Below are positions 36,226 to 43,892 of a stretch of 64,000 nt of DNA, in pieces. The stretch spans positions 1 to 64,000 of the forward strand of contig JBAZNU010000009.1 of NCBI GenBank assembly GCA_041649015.1, written 5' to 3'. Both the position numbers and the translations under genes were made by a program. The DNA is from Ignavibacteria bacterium (lineage in GTDB: Bacteria > Bacteroidota > Ignavibacteria > Tepidaquicellales > Tepidaquicellaceae). The notes under the pieces were generated by a model. It was not told the DNA's origin. It worked only from the letters and a program-made list of their open reading frames with translations, and did no database searches. Positions within the stretch are counted from its first letter, which is position 1; every line of letters starts with the position of its first letter.

Positions 36226-38157
36226 ATGCCGGACACTAAAGATTCTTACAAAGTACTTATTCTTGAAGATAACATAAATGATTCGAACCTCATTAAAATC
36301 GAATTATCTCATAATATCGAAGCCAACTTGATTTTTAAAACTGTAAACAGCAAAAACGATTTCATAAATTCATTAAAAGATTTCATTCCCGATATTGTAA
36401 TAAGCGATTTTAACCTGCCTCAATTCAACGGTTTCGAGGCTCTTGCATTGACCATTGAACATGATAAGAATCTTCCTTTTATAATTTCTACCGGTTCTTT
36501 GACTGAGGAACATGCTGCTGATTCAATCAAACTCGGTGCTTGGGATTATGTTGTTAAAGAAAGACTGCACCGCCTTCCGACAGCTTTCGTAAACGCATTG
36601 AAAATCAAAAAAGAGAGAATTAATAGACTTCAGATTGAAAAAGATTTACGGGATAGTCAGATGTTTGTTCAAAATCTTGCCCAAGCGTCTCCTGTCGGTA
36701 TTTTTCGTACTAAAGTTGATGGTTGCGTTACTTATGTTAATCCGAAATGGTCCGAATTAACTGGACTTAAATCTGCTGATTCAATGGATCTAAATTGGAC
36801 TTCAGTACTTCATCCCGAAGATAAAGAAAAATTATCTGGTTTGTTTGATAATCATGGCTCTTCTGTTGAGTTGAGATTTTTAAAATCGGATGGCGATGTT
36901 GGTTGGGTCATTGCTAATACTGTACCTGAAATCACAGACGGGAAAACTATTGGCTACATTGGTACTATTACTGATATTACGGATAGGAAAAATATTGAAT
37001 CTGAAATTATAAAAGAGAAGGAAAGAGCTGAAGCAAGCGATAAACTTAAAACTGCTTTCATGAACAATATATCCCATGAAATACGAACTCCGTTAAATGG
37101 AATTCTTGGTTTTTCTTCTTTGCTTTTTGAACCTGATATCACAGATGATGATCGAAAATCTTACTTTGATATCATCGATAGCAGCAGTAAAAGACTCATT
37201 CAGACTATTACTGATTATATGGATATTTCGCTTATCACCTCAGGTAGTGTTAGTGTGGATAATACAATGTTTAAACTGATTGATTTACTCGATGAGATAT
37301 ACAACTTGAATAAGCCGCTTTTTGTGAAAAAGGGAATAAAATTTGAATTTAATATCCCTCCGGATTTAAGGAGTATTAATATTGATGTTGACAGAGAATT
37401 GTTGAGTAAGGTCTTTCAGCATCTTATTGATAATGCCCTTAAGTTTACCCAAAAGGGGAAAGTCATTCTTGGCGGTGAAATGAAAAAGGGTTTTGTAGAA
37501 TTGTATGTTAAGGATACAGGTGTTGGAATAAGTAAAGATGTCCTTGCTATTATTTTTGATGATTTTATGCAGGAAGATTCATCCTCGTCTCGAGGTTATG
37601 AAGGCAGCGGTCTTGGACTTGCTATTGTGAAAGGATTTATAAAAATACTCGGAGGCTCAATTAAAGTTGATTCCGAAAAAAGAATCGGCAGTACTTTTAC
37701 TTTTACTATTCCTTGTAATAATAAAGAACCTATAAATTCAATTGATAATAAGAAATCCGAAATAATTTGTAACTCAATTCCTGTTATTCTTATAGCTGAG
37801 GATGATGATTTTAACTTCTTCTACCTACGGACTATCCTGAAGAATTATTTCGAATTAATTCATGCTAAAGACGGTGGAGAGGTTCTTGAATTGTTTAACG
37901 CAAATCCTGATATTCAACTTATTTTGATGGATATAAAAATGCCTGTTCTAAATGGAATAGAAGTCACTAAGAAAATCAGGGAAACAAATAAAGATATACC
38001 CATTATTGCTGTTACTGCCTATGCTCAAAAAGGAGACTATGAAAGATGTATCCATGCAGGCTGTAATGAATATGTAACTAAACCTATCCAGAGAGAATTG
38101 TTATTCGATACTATCAAAAAATTTGGAATTACCGTTAAAAACAGAGCAAAAAGTTGA
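36226..38157 (+). CDS. Cytosolic hybrid histidine kinase (REC-PAS-HisKA-HATPase-REC)
   Basis: A 643-residue protein with no membrane helix. An N-terminal receiver domain (about 8-125) has phospho-acceptor D61 in VISDFNLP. A PAS domain follows (about 147-253, ending ITDITDRKNIE). The dimerisation/phosphoacceptor helix has H284 in NNISHEIRTPLNGILGF. The kinase ATPase domain has N-box NALKFTQKG, KDTGVGIS and GSGLGLAI. A C-terminal receiver has D569 in LILMDIKMP and TAYAQ/TKPI switch residues. Input probably comes by phosphotransfer onto the first receiver or through PAS. No partner regulator or DNA-binding gene is adjacent. Confidence 0.92.
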   Translation: MPDTKDSYKVLILEDNINDSNLIKIELSHNIEANLIFKTVNSKNDFINSLKDFIPDIVISDFNLPQFNGFEALALTIEHDKNLPFIISTGSLTEEHAADSIKLGAWDYVVKERLHRLPTAFVNALKIKKERINRLQIEKDLRDSQMFVQNLAQASPVGIFRTKVDGCVTYVNPKWSELTGLKSADSMDLNWTSVLHPEDKEKLSGLFDNHGSSVELRFLKSDGDVGWVIANTVPEITDGKTIGYIGTITDITDRKNIESEIIKEKERAEASDKLKTAFMNNISHEIRTPLNGILGFSSLLFEPDITDDDRKSYFDIIDSSSKRLIQTITDYMDISLITSGSVSVDNTMFKLIDLLDEIYNLNKPLFVKKGIKFEFNIPPDLRSINIDVDRELLSKVFQHLIDNALKFTQKGKVILGGEMKKGFVELYVKDTGVGISKDVLAIIFDDFMQEDSSSSRGYEGSGLGLAIVKGFIKILGGSIKVDSEKRIGSTFTFTIPCNNKEPINSIDNKKSEIICNSIPVILIAEDDDFNFFYLRTILKNYFELIHAKDGGEVLELFNANPDIQLILMDIKMPVLNGIEVTKKIRETNKDIPIIAVTAYAQKGDYERCIHAGCNEYVTKPIQRELLFDTIKKFGITVKNRAKS

Positions 38158-38358
38158 AATAATGATATTTATAGTCACTTTTTCTTTTGATAATATGAAA
38201 AAATGTACCTTCAATGCTTTTGATATTCAATAGTCGTGCCATAATCATTCTAGAAAGAAAATTATTATGTTGTATTAATTATTTCTTCTGCTTATTTTAA
38301 TAAAAAATTATATTACATTTATTACAAGTTTAACACTAAATAATAGAAAGGACTAAAC

Positions 38359-39348
38359 ATGAAAAAGTACACTAATTCAGCAATTGTGCTGCTGATAATC
38401 TTATCTCTCAGCATAGTTTATGTATCCTGCAACAAAGATGAAAATCCCCTTGTTCCCCCAAGTGATGTTACATCTATTCAGGCGAACGGTACCATTCAGC
38501 AGAATACTCGTACTAATGCAACTGGTACTCTAATTGTTGTTGACCAAAATGGTGCACCGGTTTCGGGTATTTCTGGTTCAAATGTAACAGCATACATGAG
38601 ATGGCCTGCTAAGGTTGCGGATTCTGTCGCGGGTGCGGTTACTGTTACTTCAAACACTGGTTCAGGAAAAAATGTCTCTGGTGCCGTTACTATGGACTAC
38701 AGTGGAAGCATGGGTTCTTCTCAGATTCAGTGTATGGAAGATGGTGTAAAAACATACATAAACGCTATGGGCTCAAATGACCAGTCCGAAATTATTAAAT
38801 TCGACGATGTGGTTATCGTAGCTCAACCTTTTACCAACAATAAAGCTCTGCTTATTAACGCTGTTGACAGTAATTTTAGTCTCGGTGGAAGTACTGCTTT
38901 ATATCAGTCTATTTACAAAGGAACAACCGACCTGATACCTGTGAGTGGAACGTCGTACACTAAAGCTGTTATTGCTTTTACTGACGGTGGTGAAAATGCT
39001 TCATCAGTATCAAGAGCTACTATGATTAGTACAGCTCTGAATAACGCTATTCCTGTTTACTCTATTTTCTTGTATAACGATACTACAAATTCTCTTGCAA
39101 GAGATATGAGAAATATTGCTGATACAACTGGCGGATTCTTCTTCTGGGCTAAACCCGATGCAACTTGTTCTTCTTCATTAACGGGTGTGTATAATACTAT
39201 TAAAGGTCAGATTTCAGGTTCCTATTCTATGGACATAAATTGGCCGGCAAGTACATTACCTCCTACTGGTACATTAGTTAGGGTAACCATAATAATTAGT
39301 TTCAACGGAATGAAATCATCATTTACAAAAACTTATAATATCTTGTAA
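38359..39348 (+). CDS. Lipoprotein with von Willebrand factor A domain
   Basis: A 329-residue lipoprotein. The signal and lipobox YVSC give Cys24. A short beta-rich N-terminal region (TGTLIVVDQNGAPVSGI, like a Big/carboxypeptidase-regulatory fold) leads into a VWA domain with a complete MIDAS: D113-Y-S-G-S117, T179 in GGSTALYQ and D209 in AFTDGGEN. It should bind a divalent cation and a protein partner at the periplasmic or surface face. It is followed by a strong terminator. The 200-base gap from the hybrid kinase suggests its own promoter. Confidence 0.85.
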   Translation: MKKYTNSAIVLLIILSLSIVYVSCNKDENPLVPPSDVTSIQANGTIQQNTRTNATGTLIVVDQNGAPVSGISGSNVTAYMRWPAKVADSVAGAVTVTSNTGSGKNVSGAVTMDYSGSMGSSQIQCMEDGVKTYINAMGSNDQSEIIKFDDVVIVAQPFTNNKALLINAVDSNFSLGGSTALYQSIYKGTTDLIPVSGTSYTKAVIAFTDGGENASSVSRATMISTALNNAIPVYSIFLYNDTTNSLARDMRNIADTTGGFFFWAKPDATCSSSLTGVYNTIKGQISGSYSMDINWPASTLPPTGTLVRVTIIISFNGMKSSFTKTYNIL

Positions 39349-39368
39349 TTAAATCTTATCTATAATTT

Positions 39369-39400
39369 AAAGGCATTCTGTAATATAGAATGCCTTTTTT
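39369..39400 (+). terminator. Terminator of the VWA lipoprotein gene
   Basis: A perfect 11-bp stem AAAGGCATTCT/AGAATGCCTTT (39369-39379 with 39387-39397) has a 7-base loop and runs into T6. It lies 21 bases after the stop. The rest of the 39401-39695 gap is AT-rich and holds nothing I recognise. Confidence 0.9.
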
Positions 39401-39695
39401 ATTTAACCTCCATTCTTCTTAAGGTATCAAATCCTTATCAGTCATCGTATGTTCCGGTAATTCTGCTTTGCTCGTAAGAATAAATATTTTATTCTCTGAG
39501 TTTACTTTATATGTGAAAAGCATAAATTGATATGCTGTTAAACTTTGTTTCATATTTTCATGTCTATTATATAGAGCCAAAACTGTGCTTAATGTTGGTT
39601 ATTAATAGATGAAGGTTCTTATGCGAATTTCATAATCTTTTGGAACAAAATTTTATTTATTGTGTTTGAAATGTATAAGCATTATTATTACAACT

Positions 39696-40463
39696 ATGAA
39701 AATTCTGTCACTTTTATTTTTGATGTTTATTACTTCGGGTCTCTTTGCTCAAAGAAATGATCTGCCGTTCGGAATTTCTATCGGTGCTACTCTCGGCACT
39801 TACGCAGGTGCTGACTTTGGGAGTGCTTATTACATGTCATTCTATAACTCTGATTATTACGATGATTACTATCGTAACAATGGTTATTATTATAATAACA
39901 ACTACAATAATAGTTTCTTAAGCCCCCTTGAATTTGACCTTGGTATGGATTTCAGGATTACTGATAATTTGTCTGTTAACTTTGAATCTTCTTTTATATG
40001 GCATATAAACGGTAAACCTCACAGAGACTATATGACCGTTATTACAAGTCAAAGAAGTTATACGGAAAAGTGGGAAAACTCTTACATGTACTCCGTTCCT
40101 TTGTTTTTAAACTTGAAAGTGTATCCATTCGGTAGGCAGAATTATTCCATGTATATCTCGGGTGGATATGGTATGCAGTATACTACTGAATCAATGGATA
40201 GGGTCAGAGAAGACATTAACTATGGTTATAATTACCACGGATACAGGTCTTATGTATACGGAGTGTCTGACGCTAAATGGCTTCAGGGTATTAAGCTTGC
40301 TGTCGGTATGAGCTTTTCGGTCAGTGATTATCTTAGTAACGAAACCGAAATAAAAGTCACTAATTTCTTTCCCCAGAGAAATGCCTTCTCTCCTCTTGCT
40401 ATGAACACTTCCACAAATATTACATTCATCGGTATTACTTCAAAAATGTACATAAACTTTTAA
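39696..40463 (+). CDS. Outer-membrane beta-barrel protein with Tyr/Asn-rich loop
   Basis: I choose the ATG at 39696 over one 12 codons upstream, because it starts a proper signal peptide (MKILSLLFLMFITSGLFAQ). The mature protein of about 235 residues has alternating strands typical of an 8- to 10-stranded OmpW/porin-like barrel (FGISIGATLGTYAGADF, LAVGMSFSVSDYL), and its last residue is aromatic (YINF). An early extracellular-type loop is extremely Tyr/Asn/Asp rich (YNSDYYDDYYRNNGYYYNNN). Function is unknown. Confidence 0.72.
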   Translation: MKILSLLFLMFITSGLFAQRNDLPFGISIGATLGTYAGADFGSAYYMSFYNSDYYDDYYRNNGYYYNNNYNNSFLSPLEFDLGMDFRITDNLSVNFESSFIWHINGKPHRDYMTVITSQRSYTEKWENSYMYSVPLFLNLKVYPFGRQNYSMYISGGYGMQYTTESMDRVREDINYGYNYHGYRSYVYGVSDAKWLQGIKLAVGMSFSVSDYLSNETEIKVTNFFPQRNAFSPLAMNTSTNITFIGITSKMYINF

Positions 40464-40488
40464 TCAGTTTTAACAAATCTATTGTACA

Positions 40489-40517
40489 TTGAAAACAATC
40501 TCAAAATTGCATACTTT
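40489..40517 (+). promoter_or_regulatory. Likely sigma-70-type promoter of tRNA-Leu
   Basis: TTGAAA (40489-40494), a 17-base spacer and TACTTT (40512-40517) lie 11 bases ahead of the tRNA. Spacing and position fit. The -10 box is imperfect, so this is a moderate call. Confidence 0.4.
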
Positions 40518-40528
40518 GTAATCCTATA

Positions 40529-40614
40529 GCCCGTGTGGCGGAACTGGTAGACGCGCAGGACTTAAAATCCTGTTCACTGCAAGGTGAGTATCGGTTCGAT
40601 TCCGATTGCGGGCA
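40529..40614 (+). tRNA. tRNA-Leu (anticodon UAA)
   Basis: An 86-base class II tRNA. The acceptor stem 40529-40535 pairs with 40607-40613 (two wobble pairs). The D-loop has GGTAG. The anticodon arm is CAGGA-CTTAAAA-TCCTG with anticodon TAA. A long variable arm and the T-arm ATCGG-TTCGATT-CCGAT follow. The discriminator is A40614 and CCA is not encoded (next bases CAC). Its last 28 bases plus the downstream terminator are duplicated 79 bases further on. Confidence 0.97.
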
Positions 40615-40615
40615 C

Positions 40616-40654
40616 AAATGACTCTCAGGTGTAATCCTCAGAGTCATTTTTATT
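40616..40654 (+). terminator. tRNA-Leu terminator (first copy)
   Basis: A 10-bp stem AAATGACTCT/AGAGTCATTT (40616-40625 with 40640-40649), an inner AGG/CCT pairing, then a T-rich tract. It begins one base after the tRNA 3' CAC. Confidence 0.88.
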
Positions 40655-40694
40655 TTCTAATAAGAAGTATCGGTTCGATTCCGATTGCGGGCAC

Positions 40695-40733
40695 AAATGA
40701 CTCTCAGGTGTAATCCTCAGAGTCATTTTTATT
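40695..40733 (+). terminator. tRNA-Leu terminator (duplicated copy)
   Basis: Identical to the hairpin at 40616-40654, carried in the second copy of the 70-bp repeat. It would act as a back-up terminator. Confidence 0.85.
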
Positions 40734-40828
40734 TTTATCCCTTTAAACCATTCCTTCCAAACAGTTCTTAATATTTACAGATTATTTCAAATTAAATAGA
40801 ATTATATTTATGTAACTAATACCTTATT

Positions 40829-43813
40829 ATGAAAAAAACGATTCTAATTTTTTTACTTGTTTTTTCAGGTTTGTTACAATCACAAACATTAATAAATTCA
40901 TATCCCTTCCCGTACTATAGTCCTTATAATTATTTCTGGGGTATAACTGTAAAAAACGATACTCTTTGGGCAGGCTCGGATTATACCGGCGGGACTTCTT
41001 ATCCCTTTTCCAAATTATTTAAAATTACAAAAACGGGAGTTTTAGTTGACAGTCTAACAACTTCTTTAACATTTAATCATGGTTTGGCGTGGGATGGAAG
41101 CGGGTTTTGGATTGCAGAATCTTACCGCTCTTCTGGAGCAAGATTATATAAAATAAATCTTGCCGGTGCGAAAATTGACAGTATCTATACTGGTTCCTAC
41201 GCACAAGGGATTGGCGGTGTTGCTCTTGACGGTAATTATCTCTGGTTCTCAACTTATTATCCTGATTATGCTTCTTATCCTTATTCTTATGCTTATAAAA
41301 TGAACTTATCTACAAAAACTCTCGTAGATACTATTCCTTTAAGAGGCAGGCAAGTATATGGTATCGCTGTTAAAGGTGATACTATTCTTTATGTAACGAG
41401 TAGTTTTCAGGGAGATGCTGAACGTATTTATGGTTTCAGAAAAGCTATTGGTGATACATTGTTCTCTTTCTCTGCACCCGACCCTGATAATGACTGCGAC
41501 CCAAAAGGTTTACATTGGGACGGACAATATTTGTGGTTAGTCGCATACAGAGTAGGTAATAATGTTTATCCATACAGAAATATTTATAAGTACGGATTGA
41601 CCGGCGGTGGAACACCTATTATTACTGCCTCATCGGTAAACTTCGATTTCGGAAATACTTTAATAGGTTCAACTACTACACGTAATTTATTAGTGACAAA
41701 TAACGGTACATCGAATCTAATAATCACCGGAAAAAATTTCAACAACCCAAGATTTGGAATACAGCAGAATTCCGTTCCCGATACCTTAATCCCTCAGCAG
41801 TCTAAAAGTTATACCTTATCATTCTCTCCTCTTGTTTTTGGAAATGATTCAGCTGTGTTATCTTTATCAAGCAATGATCCGGCAACTCCAATAAAAAATA
41901 TTTCATTAAAAGGTAGAGGAATTTATACTGGTTCATTCGCTTATTTTCCAATTACAAGTTACAACTATGGCGAAAGAAGGCAGAATTCTTTGTGCGGTTT
42001 TACCCTTCCGATATCAAACAGGGGAAATGCTCCTTTAGTAATTAATTCTATTACCTTGGCTTCAAATCGTTTTAGGTTAGATACTGTTGGTTTGACTTTT
42101 CCTGTCGTAATCGATACCCAAAAAACCCAATCGTTTAGAATTTGGTATAATCCGAATCAAGTTGGAAATTATAAAGATTCTGTAAAAATAATTTCAAACT
42201 CAATAAATTTACCCACAGCTTATATACCGCTTTCAGGGAGTGTTATCATTTCACAATATCAGTTAGGTACAATTCTGTGGCAGGGAGTAATTCCCGATAA
42301 CCCGAACTCTGTTTATAACAATTACAAACCCATTAGCATAAAGCAAATTAACGATGTTAACGCGGACGGTTATAATGATATTCTCGTAGCCACTGATAAT
42401 TATCAAACAATTTGTTTTAACGGAAATTCTTCTGTTACTTCTGATATACTCTGGATTTTCAATACATACTCATCTTCCAGTAATATTGGGTCAGTGACTT
42501 ATGAGGAGGCAATGCAAATCCGGGATGATATTGACGGCGACGGTATTCAGGATGTTGTAATTGGTTGTGGTGCTGGTAATGAAAATGTTTATACAATTTC
42601 CGGCAGAACAGGTAGAATGATTTGGGTATTCGGTGATTCTACATCCTCGAATCAGGGCGCAATTAATGGTATTCGCGTTGACAAGGATTATAATGGTGAT
42701 GGAATAAAAGATGTTCTTGCATCAGCAAGCGGAACGGGCGAGCCTGCAACACCCGGAAGGCGCTCAGTTTACTGCCTGAACGGCATTAATGGTAATGTGA
42801 TATTTCAGAATTCACAGACCGATTGGGAATTTCTTATGGACGTAGCAAATAATCAAATCGGAGGTGCCGTTTCGGTTCATAATAATTATGGTCCTTATGC
42901 AGTAAGAGGTTTCAATAATACTGGAACTAATCTCTGGACATACTCAAGTGCAGATGTTGTATGGCAATTAAGCGATGTAAATAGTATTAATGCCGATACG
43001 ATAAGGGATTTTCTTGGATTTGAAGGATTCAACGGAAAAATCCTTTCTTTAAATGGTTCAACAGGACAGGAAATATGGTCAAGGAATCTCGGAAATAGTG
43101 TAAACGGAAACATGAAAATTATGCAGGATTATAATTTTGGAAATAACATTTATCGTGTAATGGTTTCGGGAGCTAAAACATTGCACCTGATTGATCCGGT
43201 TACATCTACTTCTCAATGGTCAAATCCGCTTGATAATTCTTATGTCTTCGGAGTTTGTCAGTTGAATTATGGTCAATTTTATACACCCAATGTCGTTGCT
43301 GCAACTTTTGCTAACCACGTGTACGTCTGCAATTTCCAAACAGGGAGCATTTTATTCGAATATTCATTCGGTTCTGGCGGACCCGCTACAGCTGCAGAAA
43401 AAGTCTCATCACTTAAGAGTTTACGCGGTATAAATTCATTCGGATGTTCTGATGAGTTTGTTGCAGGTAGTCGCGACGGTAGAATTATTTGTTTTTCAGG
43501 AGGAAGTTTCCTGACTCCGGGTGTTCAGACAATAAGTAATAATGTTCCTGATAAATATAAACTCGAACAGAATTATCCTAATCCTTTTAACCCCTCTACT
43601 GCCATACGTTTTCAGCTGCCGGTAGCAGGTAATGTTAAATTAATAATTTATGATTTGCAGGGAAGGGAAATAGAAACCTTGGTTAATGAAAGGCTCGAGG
43701 CAGGAGAGTATCAAACCGAATGGAATGTGAAAAATTATTCCAACGGAGTCTATTTCTATATTTTGTCCGCAGGTAATTACAGAGAAACAAAGAAAATGAT
43801 AGTGCTGAAATAA
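40829..43813 (+). CDS. Large secreted multidomain protein (propeller, choice-of-anchor-D, FG-GAP/PQQ-like) with T9SS sorting domain
   Basis: A 994-residue protein with a signal peptide (KKTILIFLLVFSGLLQSQ). Residues about 25-265 form a propeller-like region with repeated LWAGSDYTG/LWFSTYY/LWLVAYR motifs. Two Ig-like choice-of-anchor-D/HYDIN-type modules follow (FDFGNTLIGSTTTRNLLVTN, then GRRQNS... PISNRGNAPLVINSI). Next is a propeller with Asp-rich calcium-type loops (DVNADGYNDILVAT, DIDGDGIQDVVIG and DYNGDGIKDVLAS). The tail is a T9SS domain (QNYPNPFNPSTAIRFQ, SNGVYFYIL). It is probably a surface adhesion or binding protein; no catalytic residues recognised. It stands alone, ending at a terminator. 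Confidence 0.85.
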   Translation: MKKTILIFLLVFSGLLQSQTLINSYPFPYYSPYNYFWGITVKNDTLWAGSDYTGGTSYPFSKLFKITKTGVLVDSLTTSLTFNHGLAWDGSGFWIAESYRSSGARLYKINLAGAKIDSIYTGSYAQGIGGVALDGNYLWFSTYYPDYASYPYSYAYKMNLSTKTLVDTIPLRGRQVYGIAVKGDTILYVTSSFQGDAERIYGFRKAIGDTLFSFSAPDPDNDCDPKGLHWDGQYLWLVAYRVGNNVYPYRNIYKYGLTGGGTPIITASSVNFDFGNTLIGSTTTRNLLVTNNGTSNLIITGKNFNNPRFGIQQNSVPDTLIPQQSKSYTLSFSPLVFGNDSAVLSLSSNDPATPIKNISLKGRGIYTGSFAYFPITSYNYGERRQNSLCGFTLPISNRGNAPLVINSITLASNRFRLDTVGLTFPVVIDTQKTQSFRIWYNPNQVGNYKDSVKIISNSINLPTAYIPLSGSVIISQYQLGTILWQGVIPDNPNSVYNNYKPISIKQINDVNADGYNDILVATDNYQTICFNGNSSVTSDILWIFNTYSSSSNIGSVTYEEAMQIRDDIDGDGIQDVVIGCGAGNENVYTISGRTGRMIWVFGDSTSSNQGAINGIRVDKDYNGDGIKDVLASASGTGEPATPGRRSVYCLNGINGNVIFQNSQTDWEFLMDVANNQIGGAVSVHNNYGPYAVRGFNNTGTNLWTYSSADVVWQLSDVNSINADTIRDFLGFEGFNGKILSLNGSTGQEIWSRNLGNSVNGNMKIMQDYNFGNNIYRVMVSGAKTLHLIDPVTSTSQWSNPLDNSYVFGVCQLNYGQFYTPNVVAATFANHVYVCNFQTGSILFEYSFGSGGPATAAEKVSSLKSLRGINSFGCSDEFVAGSRDGRIICFSGGSFLTPGVQTISNNVPDKYKLEQNYPNPFNPSTAIRFQLPVAGNVKLIIYDLQGREIETLVNERLEAGEYQTEWNVKNYSNGVYFYILSAGNYRETKKMIVLK

Positions 43814-43834
43814 AAAAGAATAACATGTGTTTAT

Positions 43835-43870
43835 AAAGAGCCGAAGAGGTTATACTTTCCGGCTCTTTTT
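43835..43870. terminator. Terminator between convergent T9SS cargo genes
   Basis: A 9-bp stem AAAGAGCCG/CGGCTCTTT (43835-43843 with 43860-43868) is flanked by A-rich and T-rich runs. It lies 22 bases after the plus-strand stop and 23 bases before the minus-strand stop at 43893. Confidence 0.85.
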
Positions 43871-43892
43871 ACTCCATAACTTCATAACTATT

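Larger units (their letters stand above)
40587..40735 (+). repeat. Exact 70-bp tandem duplication of tRNA-Leu 3' end and its terminator
   Basis: 40587-40656 and 40666-40735 are identical over 70 bases, separated by 9 bases (CTAATAAGA), a period of 79. Each copy contains the tRNA T-arm, the acceptor 3' strand and a terminator hairpin. The second copy cannot form a tRNA because the 5' half is missing. Origin may be slipped-strand duplication or the scar of a departed tRNA-targeting element. No integrase is present in the window. Confidence 0.95.

Noticed and set aside
40666..40735. Second copy of tRNA-like sequence as a possible tRNA pseudogene
   Set aside because: Only the 3' 28 bases of the tRNA are present, with no anticodon or D-arm. 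It is part of a tandem duplication, not a separate gene.
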